64,000 bases of DNA from Umboniibacter marinipuniceus (lineage in GTDB: Bacteria > Pseudomonadota > Gammaproteobacteria > Pseudomonadales > DSM-25080), in the NCBI RefSeq assembly GCF_003688415.1, contig NZ_REFJ01000001.1:1-64000 (forward strand), in the 5' to 3' direction. Both the position numbers and the translations under genes were made by a program. The notes under the pieces were generated by a model. That model did no database searches, was not told the origin of the DNA, and worked only from the letters and a program-made list of their open reading frames with translations. Numbering within the stretch: the stretch's first letter is position 1; every line of letters starts with the position of its first letter. Positions 48,360 to 59,306 of the stretch are shown one piece after another.

Positions 48360-49729
48360 TGGAGTGGATTGCCGTACTTATGTTTGTAGTGCTTTGTTTT
48401 GCACTCATTTCAGGTTATCCCGTGGCATTGACTCTGGCGGGTGTATCCCTTGCGTTTGCCGCCGGCGGTATCCTCGGCGGAGTTTTCGACCAACAGCTGT
48501 TAGGTGCCTATGTAAACCGGGTATTCGGCACCATTACCAATAGCACACTGATGGCAGTGCCCCTTTTTGTTCTAATGGGCGTGTTACTCGAGCGCTCAAA
48601 GATTGCAGAGAAACTGCTGGAGACGCTAGGCAATATGTGGGGGCATGTTCCAGGAGGGCTAGCGTTGGCGGTGATAGCCGTGGGCGCGCTGATGGCTGCT
48701 AGTACTGGTATTGTGGGTGCAACGGTGGTGACAATGGGGCTGATCTCCCTACCAACCATGTTAAAGATGGGCTACAAGCCATCGTTAGCTACCGGAGTGA
48801 TCGCCTCTACCGGTACCCTTGGACAGATTATCCCTCCCTCCATTGCCCTTGTCTTACTGGGAGATGTCCTCTCTAACGCCTATCAACAGGCTCAGCTTCG
48901 CCAAGGCATTTACAACCCAGAGACACTATCGGTTGGCGATCTATTCATTGGCGCCATTATTCCAGGCCTATTACTTGTTGCTATTTACATGTTGTACGTT
49001 GGGTTTTATGCACTCATTAAGCCGCAGCACACACCACGTTTAACGGTCAAACAAAAAACATCTAAGGCGGCACTCTTCAAGCACCTCCTGCCACCCATTT
49101 TGCTTATCGTCCTAGTACTTGGGTCTATTTTAAGTGGCGCAGCCACGCCTACTGAGGCGGCGGGTGTTGGTGCAGTCGGCGCTATTTTTCTCGCCTACTT
49201 GAACGGCGTGCTCAGCATTGAGCTACTCAAGGACGCATCGCAACAGGCGGCAAAGATTACCGCTATGGTCTTTTTGATCTTATTGGGTGCTTCGATGTTC
49301 TCTTTAGTATTCAGGGGCTTTGGCGGCGAGGAGCTCATTGCAGACTTTCTTCATAGCCTCCCGGGCGGGGTAATGGGCGCTACATTAATGGTCATGTTGG
49401 TCGTCTTTCTAATGGGCTTTGTACTCGATTTTATCGAGATCTGTTTTGTCGTCATCCCGCTCGTTGGTCCGGTTTTACTTGGCATGGGTGTGGATCCGCT
49501 GTGGCTAGGGATTGCCTTAGCAATCAACCTACAGACCAGCTTTTTAACACCACCTTTTGGTTTTGCCCTATTCTATTTAAGAGGGGTAACGCCCGAGAAT
49601 ATCCCAACAAAAGAAATCTATCGCGGCGTAATGCCCTTTATTGCACTCCAACTTTTGGTCTTATGCCTCCTGGCACTGATCCCTGAAATTGCTACTTTTT
49701 TACCTAATTACTTAAAAGGTGAGGCCTGA
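48359..49729 (+). CDS. TRAP transporter large membrane subunit (DctM family)
   Basis: A 456-residue permease with about 12 hydrophobic segments. Family blocks include VPLFVLMGVLLERS, ASTGIVGATVVTMGLISLP, TGVIASTGTLGQIIPPSI, TPTEAAGVGAVGA and the C-terminal FLTPPFGFALFYLRGV. The last two are typical of DctM proteins in the 2-oxo-acid / mannitol-type subgroup. It moves substrate using a Na+ gradient. The stop overlaps the thioesterase start (TGATG). Confidence 0.95.
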   Translation: MEWIAVLMFVVLCFALISGYPVALTLAGVSLAFAAGGILGGVFDQQLLGAYVNRVFGTITNSTLMAVPLFVLMGVLLERSKIAEKLLETLGNMWGHVPGGLALAVIAVGALMAASTGIVGATVVTMGLISLPTMLKMGYKPSLATGVIASTGTLGQIIPPSIALVLLGDVLSNAYQQAQLRQGIYNPETLSVGDLFIGAIIPGLLLVAIYMLYVGFYALIKPQHTPRLTVKQKTSKAALFKHLLPPILLIVLVLGSILSGAATPTEAAGVGAVGAIFLAYLNGVLSIELLKDASQQAAKITAMVFLILLGASMFSLVFRGFGGEELIADFLHSLPGGVMGATLMVMLVVFLMGFVLDFIEICFVVIPLVGPVLLGMGVDPLWLGIALAINLQTSFLTPPFGFALFYLRGVTPENIPTKEIYRGVMPFIALQLLVLCLLALIPEIATFLPNYLKGEA

Positions 49730-50133
49730 TGAACCAAGAAAGCAACTTAGACGATGAGCTAAAGCCCACGGGTGAACTCTGTCTGCGTTTAACGGCGTTG
49801 AGTAAAGATACCAACGGATATGGTGATATTTATGGTGGCTGGCTAATGCAACAAATGGACTTAGCTGGCAGCGTTTTGGCCGAGGAAACCGCAGAAGGGC
49901 GAGTGGTGACGGCAGCCGTTCAAGCTATCAACTTCCTTCGTCCCGTGCCGCTTGGATCAAACGTTTCGTGCTACTGCGATATTGTCGCTATCGGCCATGC
50001 ATCGGTGGAAATTAACGTGGAAGCATGGGTAACGTCAAAGGGAAAGAGCCCATTCCAGCAAAAGGTTGCCGACGGTCGATTCTATTTTGTTGCCGTTAAT
50101 GATCAGGGGAGAACCCGTAGAATCCCCCGCTAA
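49729..50133 (+). CDS. Acyl-CoA thioesterase (hotdog fold, YciA-like)
   Basis: A 134-residue single-hotdog protein. The central helix is DIYGGWLMQQMDLAG with the catalytic-type Asp44, and VVTAAVQAINFLRPVPLG is the following strand pair, as in YciA and BFIT-type thioesterases that release CoA from acyl-CoAs. Its start codon overlaps the dctM stop by one base, so the gene is translated with a TRAP permease. That suggests, but does not prove, a link to a carboxylate substrate. Confidence 0.85.
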   Translation: MNQESNLDDELKPTGELCLRLTALSKDTNGYGDIYGGWLMQQMDLAGSVLAEETAEGRVVTAAVQAINFLRPVPLGSNVSCYCDIVAIGHASVEINVEAWVTSKGKSPFQQKVADGRFYFVAVNDQGRTRRIPR

Positions 50134-50167
50134 TCATTGCAACCCTCTGACCTACGCCGCGCAGCGT

Positions 50168-51307
50168 TTATTGCGACTCTGCTTCACGTCGTTGTTGGTA
50201 ATAAGCCTCTTCTGAGATCGCATGGTAGCGCTGCACACTCTGCTGAAAGTTCCGATAACTCTCCCAGACTCGGGCAAACTCGGCATCGGTTGCCGCGGTT
50301 TCTTCGTAGAGTGTTTGGGCAATCTGATAGAGATGGTTGAACACTGGGGTAGGCATGCGACGTAACTTCACACCATGGACCTCAACCAACTCTTTCAAGG
50401 CGGCGTTGTTACTGGCGGTATATTCATCAAGCATGTCTTGATTGATAGCTCGTGCTGCCCCTTCAACAATATGACGAAGATCGGACGGAAGCGTTGCCAA
50501 CGCATCCGCATTAACAATAAACTCAAGTGAGGCCCCAGGCTCATGGAAGCCTGGATAGTAGTAATACTCAGCCACTTCATGAAAACCAAAAGCTAAATCA
50601 TTGTATGGGCCAACCCATTCAGTGGCATCAATCACCCCAGTCTTAAGCGCCGTATAAAGCTCTCCACCTGGAATATTTACGGTGGTACCGCCAGCGCGAT
50701 TAAGTACTTCGCCACCCAGACCAGGAATACGCATTTTCAAACCACTCAAGTCTGCGACGCTGTTTATTTCCCGATTATACCAACCGCCCATCTGAACACC
50801 GGTATTACCACCCGCAAAGGGAACAAGGTTGAAGGGCTCATAGAGGTCGCGCCACATTGCTAAGCCGCCGCCATGATGCAGCCAACCATTATACTCCTGA
50901 GCATTCATTCCAAACGGGATAGAGGTAAAAAACTGCGCCGCTGGCACCTTACCCTTCCAGTAGTAGGCCGCTCCATGTCCCATCTCGGCGGAACCTGCAG
51001 ATACCGCGTCAAAGACTTCAAGCGCCCCTACGATTTCACCGGCGCCGTAGACAGTGATGTTCATTCGCCCACCAGACATCTCTCGTACTAACTCAGCAAA
51101 GTTTTCTGGGGCGGTACCTAGACCGGGAAATCCCTTTGGCCAGGTCGTTACCAAGCGCCAATTAAAAGTCTGCTCTCGATCGGCAGCGATATCTTGTGAG
51201 CTAGTCCGATTAACCTGATTGAAGGCCGCAAGATAGAACACTAAAACAAGTAATCCAAGAAGAACAACGATAACTAAGGATTGAATTGAAGCTCTTTTAT
51301 CAGTCAT
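50168..51307 (-). CDS. TRAP transporter substrate-binding protein (DctP family, TakP-like)
   Basis: A 379-residue binding protein. The mature part opens with NWRLVTTWPKGFPGLGTAPENFA and contains GAAYYWKGKVPAAQFFTSIPFG, both very close in style to TakP-type proteins that bind 2-oxo acids. LKMRIPGLGGEV carries the conserved carboxylate-binding Arg. The N-terminus is a hydrophobic helix (about 9-28) without a clear cleavage motif, so it may stay anchored. It faces dctQ-dctM-thioesterase from the other strand and lies 8 bp after uvrD in the same direction. Confidence 0.88.
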   Translation of the reverse strand: MTDKRASIQSLVIVVLLGLLVLVFYLAAFNQVNRTSSQDIAADREQTFNWRLVTTWPKGFPGLGTAPENFAELVREMSGGRMNITVYGAGEIVGALEVFDAVSAGSAEMGHGAAYYWKGKVPAAQFFTSIPFGMNAQEYNGWLHHGGGLAMWRDLYEPFNLVPFAGGNTGVQMGGWYNREINSVADLSGLKMRIPGLGGEVLNRAGGTTVNIPGGELYTALKTGVIDATEWVGPYNDLAFGFHEVAEYYYYPGFHEPGASLEFIVNADALATLPSDLRHIVEGAARAINQDMLDEYTASNNAALKELVEVHGVKLRRMPTPVFNHLYQIAQTLYEETAATDAEFARVWESYRNFQQSVQRYHAISEEAYYQQRREAESQ

Positions 51308-51315
51308 TTTTTTGC

Positions 51316-53484
51316 CTATAACACCTGTAAATTAGCGTGTGCAAGCATCAGCCATTTCGCACCCACTTGATCAAAATTAACCTGCACTCGGGCGCGCGCG
51401 CCAGCGCCTTCTACAGCAAGGACAACACCGTCACCAAAGGTGGGGTGAACCACAAATTGCCCAAGTGTTATGCCGCTCTGGGGCTCCACATCTTGTCGTA
51501 AGCGCGGTGGCGTAGCCGGTTTCTGGAATAGAGGAGTAGAAACTGTCGCCTTCAGGCGAACGTGGTGAAGCAGCTCATCAGGCACTTCGCGAATAAAGCG
51601 ACTCATCACGGTGTAGTTCTCGTTACCATAGAGGCGGCGCATTTCAGCCCAACACAGCACCAATCGCTCCATTGCTCGGGTCATCCCCACATAGGCTAAG
51701 CGACGCTCCTCTTCAATTCCTCGACCTTCATCGAGCGACATTTTATGGGGAAATAATCCCTCCTCCATCCCCGCGATAAATACCAAGGGGAACTCTAAGC
51801 CTTTGGCGGAGTGCAGCGTCATTAGCTGCACTGCATCTTCGTCTTCACTGGCCTGACGGTCGCCAGCGTCCAATGATGCCGAGGCTAGGAACTGACTTAA
51901 TGCCGGGCTTTCGTCTTCGTCCTCTGGAGTAAAGTTCTTAGTTGCAGTAATAAGTTCCTTCAGGTTTTCTACGCGCGCTTGCCCCTTTTCGCCGCGCTCC
52001 TTTTGATGAAACTCAATCAGCCCAGCCTGATGCAAAACCTGTTCACAAAGCTCAAATAGCGGCAGCTCCGCATCACCAACCGACGCTTCGTCAACTAAAT
52101 CTAAGAACGACTGTACTAGATTACTGGCTCGCGTTGGCAGTAACTTGCGCTCAACCATCAAACCTGCGGCCTCCCAGAAGCTGCAACCTTCTTCTCTGGC
52201 GGTCAAACGTATCTTCTCGATGGTCTTCTCGCCGATTCCTCGGGTTGGGATATTGATCACTCGCTCGAACGCCTGATCGTCATCACGGCTCTGAATGAGT
52301 CGAAGGTAGGCAAGCGCGTTTTTAATCTCAAGTCGCTCGTAAAAGCGCTGCCCACCATAAATACGGTAGGGTGTGCCGGAGCGTAAGAGCGCCTCTTCTA
52401 GTGTTCTTGATTGGGCATTGGATCGGTAGAGTATCGCCGCTTCGGCAAGTTTTCTGCCCGAGTTACGCCAATCTCGAAGTTGGTCGCTGATGTAGCTAGC
52501 CTCATCCTGCTCGTTGTAAGCGGCAAACACCGTGATATCGTCGCCGGCATCGCCATCCGTCCAAAGTGATTTCCCTAACCGATCGCCGTTGTTCTCAATA
52601 ACAGCGTTCGCTCCCTTCAAAATAGTGCTCGTAGAACGGTAATTTTGTTCCAACCGTATGGTTTCTACCGGAGCAAAATCTCGGTCGAATTGTCGAATAT
52701 TTTCAATTTTCGCCCCGCGCCAACCATAGATGGATTGGTCATCATCGCCCACGGCGACAATAGGCGTTGTATTTCCTGCTAGGACTCGAAGCCATGCGTA
52801 CTGAATGGTATTCGTATCTTGAAACTCATCCACCAATATTGTTTGGAAACGCTGTTGATAATGACTGAGTAGTTCGGGCTTATTCAGCCACAGTTCGTGC
52901 GCACGCAATAATAACTCACCAAAATCTACCAACGAGCTCCGCTGACAAACATCCTCATAAGCCAGATAAATCTTTTGCTGAGTACGAGAGATAGGGTCAC
53001 GGGCGTCTAGGTGAGCGGCGCGACGCCCTTCGTCTTTTTGGCCGTTAATGAACCATGCCATCTGTTTGGGTGGGAATTGTGCTTCATCTATCCCCTGCTC
53101 TTTCAAAATCCGTTTAAGTAAACGCACTTGATCATCACTATCAATCACCTGAAAGTTCTGTTTTAGACCAGCCTCAAGCCAGTGATGTTTAAGCAAGCGA
53201 TGAGCAATCCCATGAAAGGTACCAATCCACATACCCCGCTCTGACGGCCCTACCAGTTCTTCAACGCGGCCGCGCATTTCTTTAGCAGCCTTATTGGTGA
53301 AGGTAACCGCAAGAATGCCATAGGGGGAGACGCCTTCAACCTGAAGTAACCACGCAATTCGATGGACCAACACCCGCGTTTTGCCGGAGCCAGCACCCGC
53401 CAATACCAACATATTATGCATCGAGGCGGAAACCGCCTGGCGTTGCGCGTCATTTAGTTTGTCGAGTAGTTGTGAAACGTCCAT
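51316..53484 (-). CDS. uvrD: DNA helicase II UvrD
   Basis: A 722-residue superfamily-1 helicase in nucleotide-excision and mismatch repair. Motif I is AGAGSGKT (29-36), motif II VDEFQDTN, motif III AVGDDDQSIYGWRGA, motif IV EQNYRS, motif V LMTLHSAKGLEF and motif VI EERRLAYVGMTRA. The C-terminal tail (about 690-722) is the Tudor-like RNA-polymerase-binding end (FGDGVVLAVEGAGARARVQV). Length agrees with E. coli (720). No LexA box is evident in the 100-bp gap to hexR. Confidence 0.98.
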   Translation of the reverse strand: MDVSQLLDKLNDAQRQAVSASMHNMLVLAGAGSGKTRVLVHRIAWLLQVEGVSPYGILAVTFTNKAAKEMRGRVEELVGPSERGMWIGTFHGIAHRLLKHHWLEAGLKQNFQVIDSDDQVRLLKRILKEQGIDEAQFPPKQMAWFINGQKDEGRRAAHLDARDPISRTQQKIYLAYEDVCQRSSLVDFGELLLRAHELWLNKPELLSHYQQRFQTILVDEFQDTNTIQYAWLRVLAGNTTPIVAVGDDDQSIYGWRGAKIENIRQFDRDFAPVETIRLEQNYRSTSTILKGANAVIENNGDRLGKSLWTDGDAGDDITVFAAYNEQDEASYISDQLRDWRNSGRKLAEAAILYRSNAQSRTLEEALLRSGTPYRIYGGQRFYERLEIKNALAYLRLIQSRDDDQAFERVINIPTRGIGEKTIEKIRLTAREEGCSFWEAAGLMVERKLLPTRASNLVQSFLDLVDEASVGDAELPLFELCEQVLHQAGLIEFHQKERGEKGQARVENLKELITATKNFTPEDEDESPALSQFLASASLDAGDRQASEDEDAVQLMTLHSAKGLEFPLVFIAGMEEGLFPHKMSLDEGRGIEEERRLAYVGMTRAMERLVLCWAEMRRLYGNENYTVMSRFIREVPDELLHHVRLKATVSTPLFQKPATPPRLRQDVEPQSGITLGQFVVHPTFGDGVVLAVEGAGARARVQVNFDQVGAKWLMLAHANLQVL

Positions 53485-53584
53485 ACTGTATCCAAAGCGG
53501 GCTTACTTTTATTATTGGGTTATTCAGTTTACCATCACCTACAGTAGAACGAGACCTCTCTTATTGGTTTTTTTAAGGATATTA

Positions 53585-54457
53585 ATGGCTACCAGCTTTA
53601 CGCAACACATTTCTGACAATCTAGACAACCTTCGTCGCTCGGAGCGCAAGGTTGCTGACTATGTTTTGGCGAATGCAACATCAGTTATTCAGATGCGCAT
53701 TGTAGACTTATCCACTGAGGCTGAAGTTTCCGAACCCACGGTTGTCAGATTCTGTCGAGCCATAGGCTGCGACGGCTTTCAAGACTTCAAGCTGAAGTTA
53801 GCTCAGCAGCTCGCCTCTAGCCCAACCATCGGCCAAATTGCCGTAACCGATAGTGACTCATCGTCGGCATATACCACCAAGGTGTTTGACACATCTATCG
53901 ATGTACTCATTAAGGTTCGAGACCAGGTTAATGCGTCAGTCATTGACGAAGCAGTGAAACTAATCTTCAATGCGAGGCGGGTTGATTTCTTCGGTTTTGG
54001 CGGCTCTGCGCCGGTTGCTGCCGATGCTCAGCACCGCCTGTTACGTCTTGGTCTCGCCACGCACACCTACAGCGATCCACATATCCAAACCATGGCGGCA
54101 ATGAGCCTTCGCAGTAATGACGTAGTCATTGCAATATCACAAAGTGGACGTACCAAAGCGTTATTGGACAGCCTGCGCGAAGTTAAACGTCGTGGTGCAA
54201 AAATTATCTCATTATCACCCAGCGACACACCGGTACTAAGCCAAGGTGATGTGCAAATCAAGATTGATGTTAACGATCACTTCGATGTGTACTCGCCATT
54301 GTCGTCGCGAATTGCTCACCTGGTAATTATTGATGCCATTGCGGCTGGGGTTGCTCAGCATATGGGTGACAACGGCAAGACGCATATTGCTAAGCTCAAG
54401 CAAAGTTTACGTGGCCATCGTATCAACTACCATGAGCCCACTATTCCTAGTAATTAA
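53585..54457 (+). CDS. hexR: RpiR/HexR family transcriptional regulator
   Basis: A 290-residue regulator. The start at ATG 53585 has AAGGAT 4 nt upstream and the protein then begins with the RpiR helix-turn-helix (residues 1-77, with LRRSERKVADYVL and VSEPTVVRFCRAIGCDGFQDFK). A SIS sugar-phosphate domain follows (about 125-265; VDFFGFGGSAPVAADAQHR and VVIAISQSGRTK). The alignment style fits HexR, which responds to KDPG and controls glucose-catabolism genes. Neighbouring zwf or edd genes are absent here. Confidence 0.85.
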   Translation: MATSFTQHISDNLDNLRRSERKVADYVLANATSVIQMRIVDLSTEAEVSEPTVVRFCRAIGCDGFQDFKLKLAQQLASSPTIGQIAVTDSDSSSAYTTKVFDTSIDVLIKVRDQVNASVIDEAVKLIFNARRVDFFGFGGSAPVAADAQHRLLRLGLATHTYSDPHIQTMAAMSLRSNDVVIAISQSGRTKALLDSLREVKRRGAKIISLSPSDTPVLSQGDVQIKIDVNDHFDVYSPLSSRIAHLVIIDAIAAGVAQHMGDNGKTHIAKLKQSLRGHRINYHEPTIPSN

Positions 54458-54486
54458 CAACTTTGAGCAGCCTATTCGTAGCGAAT

Positions 54487-54515
54487 AAAAAAGCGTCCAA
54501 TGGACGCTTTTTTTT
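54487..54515. terminator. Bidirectional terminator between hexR and the lipoprotein gene
   Basis: GCGTCC-AAT-GGACGC (54493-54507), preceded by six A (54487-54492) and followed by eight T (54508-54515). The hairpin is symmetrical and would stop both convergent genes. Confidence 0.92.
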
Positions 54516-54540
54516 GTGAGCATACTTCCAAAAGGAAAGA

Positions 54541-55014
54541 CTATTCAGCTTCTGATTCAGGCTCTTGCCAGTCGCGAATGTAATCACGAGCCGCGTTCGC
54601 TGCTTCTCGATCTTCTAACGCAAACATAGCTTGGATCTGATAAGGCGCCGCTAGCGTGTCACCAACAACATTTACCCGATCAAAACCAGGTCGAATAATG
54701 CTACTCGTGTTATCAATGGTGATAGCTTGAGCAAAACGGAGTTCGGATGACTGCCTCTGTAAGACCACTAGGTATCGCGTTGAGGGGCCCATGGTAAGAA
54801 TAAATGAACGTCTGTCTATGGCTGCCCAGCCACTGATATTCATTGCGTTGACCCGCTCCAAAGGTTCCAGTCCTGGGACTTTATATCGATCAGGTAGCGA
54901 TTGGTACATGCTTTCGACACGCCCCACATCGTCCTCGGCGGCGCCAACCTGATTAGTGCTACTGCACGCTGTTATCATCATCATCGATATGAGTACAAGG
55001 AAGTACTTCTTCAT
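54541..55014 (-). CDS. Outer-membrane lipoprotein, DUF6491-like
   Basis: A 157-residue lipoprotein: signal peptide MKKYFLVLISMMMITAC with the lipid Cys at 17 and Ser at +2, predicting outer-membrane sorting. The mature part has a 'MNISGWAAIDRRSFIL' block and a 'YLVVLQRQ' strand, then FDRV, similar in style to DUF6491 proteins. No enzymatic motif is visible and the function is unknown. It lies 18 bp downstream of glmU in the same direction and ends at the shared terminator with hexR. Confidence 0.6.
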   Translation of the reverse strand: MKKYFLVLISMMMITACSSTNQVGAAEDDVGRVESMYQSLPDRYKVPGLEPLERVNAMNISGWAAIDRRSFILTMGPSTRYLVVLQRQSSELRFAQAITIDNTSSIIRPGFDRVNVVGDTLAAPYQIQAMFALEDREAANAARDYIRDWQEPESEAE

Positions 55015-55032
55015 GGCTTCAACTCCTAGACT

Positions 55033-56397
55033 TTAATTCCGCTTTTTGGGGGGAACCCATCCAGCAACGTTCTTCTGCTTTGACCTTGAAATGGCCAAAG
55101 AGTTCTCGTCTACAGTTTTAGTAATAACCGAGGCTGCACCAACAAAGCTTCCTTTGCCCACAGTAATTGGGGCAACAAGCGTGCTATTTGAGCCGATGAA
55201 AACATCGTCAGCCAAAACGGTTTGATGCTTGTTAATGCCGTCGTAATTACAGGTAATGGTGCCAGCGCCAACATTTACACCGCTGCCGAGCACCGCATCT
55301 CCTATGTAGGATAGATGATTCACTTTGCTTCCGTTACCTATTTCAGCTTTCTTAGTTTCCACAAAGTTACCAATCTTGGCGCCATGTCCAAGCTGTGTGC
55401 CTGGGCGAAGGCGAGCATAAGGACCCACATCATTCGTTCCTGCTAGCGAGCTATCTTCAATACTGGTGAAGGCTTTAATCATCGCCCCATCCCCGATGGT
55501 GACGTTCTTCAAATGGCAGTTCGGTCCGATAACAACACCGTTACCAATGGTGACTTCGCCTTCAATCACGCAGTTCACGTCAATAAAGCAATCTTTACCA
55601 TGACGAAGAGTGCCGCGAACATCAATGCGCTCCGGATCCGCGAGCGAAAGCCCTGCTGCGAGTAACGTTGAGGCATAGCCACGCTGATAGGCGCGTTCAA
55701 GCTCTGCCTGTTGGATACGGTTATTTACCCCCATCACTTCGTGTAGCGACTGGGCGGCTTGGGTAGCAATCTCCACACCTTCATTGACCGCCGTGGCGAC
55801 AACATCGGTAAGATAGTACTCACCTTGAGCATTATTATTTGATAGTGACGACAACCAGCGTTTGAGCTTACCGCCATTAATTGCCATCACGCCGGTGTTG
55901 ACTTCACCAATCAGTAACTGCTCTGGTGTACTATCCTTTTGTTCTATAATCCCTTCAACTTTACCACTCACATTTCGTACAATACGCCCGTAACCGGTAG
56001 GGTCATCTAACTTCAGGGTTAACAAACCGAATCCGGTTGATTCAGCGCGCTTGACCAAATCAATTAAGGTTTGAGTTTTAATCAGCGGCACATCACCCAT
56101 CAAGATCAAGGTGGTGGCATCATCGCGTAAGAACGGTGCCGCTTGCATCACAGCATGCCCGGTTCCCAGCTGCGCGGTCTGCTCCGCCCAGTTGACCTTT
56201 CGATCACCGAAGGCTGCCCGCACGGTTTCAGCACCATGGCCAATCACCACTGTGGTAGAAGCGTCAGCCATATCAACTACCGCATCCAGCACATGTGCAA
56301 GCATGGGTTTGCCGGCAATGGGGTGGAGAACTTTAGGAAGGTCAGAGTACATTCTTGTTCCCTTCCCAGCGGCGAGTACAACGATATCGAGAGGCAT
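55033..56397 (-). CDS. glmU: Bifunctional GlcNAc-1-P uridyltransferase / GlcN-1-P acetyltransferase GlmU
   Basis: A 454-residue enzyme making UDP-GlcNAc for peptidoglycan and LPS. The N-terminal pyrophosphorylase domain begins VVLAAGKGTRM with Lys22 in PKVLHP. The C-terminal left-handed beta-helix (about 250-440) shows hexapeptide repeats (for example IGNGVVIGPNC) and the acetyltransferase segment VETKKAEIGNGSKVNHLSY. It follows the atp operon, as in many proteobacteria, but a terminator separates them. Confidence 0.98.
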   Translation of the reverse strand: MPLDIVVLAAGKGTRMYSDLPKVLHPIAGKPMLAHVLDAVVDMADASTTVVIGHGAETVRAAFGDRKVNWAEQTAQLGTGHAVMQAAPFLRDDATTLILMGDVPLIKTQTLIDLVKRAESTGFGLLTLKLDDPTGYGRIVRNVSGKVEGIIEQKDSTPEQLLIGEVNTGVMAINGGKLKRWLSSLSNNNAQGEYYLTDVVATAVNEGVEIATQAAQSLHEVMGVNNRIQQAELERAYQRGYASTLLAAGLSLADPERIDVRGTLRHGKDCFIDVNCVIEGEVTIGNGVVIGPNCHLKNVTIGDGAMIKAFTSIEDSSLAGTNDVGPYARLRPGTQLGHGAKIGNFVETKKAEIGNGSKVNHLSYIGDAVLGSGVNVGAGTITCNYDGINKHQTVLADDVFIGSNSTLVAPITVGKGSFVGAASVITKTVDENSLAISRSKQKNVAGWVPPKKRN

Positions 56398-56475
56398 AGC
56401 GATAAATCCTTTATTCGTAATTTCAAACAGAGTTGTGACTAGGATATTATAGTTTTTAGTTTATTGCACTAATAC

Positions 56476-56501
56476 AAAAAAAGGGCAGCTAAGCTACCCT
56501 T
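56476..56501 (-). terminator. Intrinsic terminator of the atp operon
   Basis: On the minus strand AAGGGTAGC-TTA-GCTGCCCTT (56481-56501, one G-T pair) is followed by a run of seven T residues (56476-56482). It lies 28 bp after the atpC stop. Confidence 0.85.
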
Positions 56502-56528
56502 CTTTATAGAGATCTTGAAGATCAGTGT

Positions 56529-56951
56529 TTAGCGTTTCATGCGTCGAATTTGTTCGATTGTGCGCAATTGCGCCGCTGCATTCGCTAAGCGGCTAGCCGC
56601 TAAATGATAATCAACACCAGATGCTGTTCCGGACATCTCTTCACGAGCCAGATCACGGGCTTTTTCCGCTTCTGATTCGTCAAGATCTGCTGCACGAGTC
56701 GCTACGTCAGCGAGGACGGTTACGGTATTAGGCTGAACTTCTAGGAAGCCACCTGTCAGGAAGAAAACTTCCTCCTCACCGCCCTGCTTAACAACACGAA
56801 CCGGACCGGGTTTCAGGCTGGTAAGTAATGGAGCGTGACCATAAGTCACCCCCAAATCACCAACTTCACCCGTAGCAACTAGCAATTCCACCAGTCCAGA
56901 GAAGATTCCTTCACCCGAGCTGACGATGTCGAGGTGGATTGTCATTGCCAT
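56529..56951 (-). CDS. atpC: ATP synthase epsilon subunit
   Basis: A 140-residue subunit of the F1 central stalk. The N-terminal beta domain has the [14 protein letters not shown] and [11 protein letters not shown] segments and [20 protein letters not shown]. Two C-terminal helices (about 90-138) can inhibit ATP hydrolysis. It is the last gene of the operon, 20 bp after atpD. Confidence 0.97.
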   Translation of the reverse strand: MAMTIHLDIVSSGEGIFSGLVELLVATGEVGDLGVTYGHAPLLTSLKPGPVRVVKQGGEEEVFFLTGGFLEVQPNTVTVLADVATRAADLDESEAEKARDLAREEMSGTASGVDYHLAASRLANAAAQLRTIEQIRRMKR

Positions 56952-56971
56952 GTTCCAGCCCTCCGATCGGC

Positions 56972-59256
<2,285 letters not shown>

Positions 59257-59306
59257 GTCGTTACCTTGCTCCTTAATCAGGGATAGAGGCTTACGCCCCT
59301 ATCACA

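Noticed and set aside
53485-53584. A LexA box before uvrD
   Set aside because: I looked for CTGT-N8-ACAG on both strands and found only partial matches (ACTGTATCC, CTACAGTAG) with wrong spacing.
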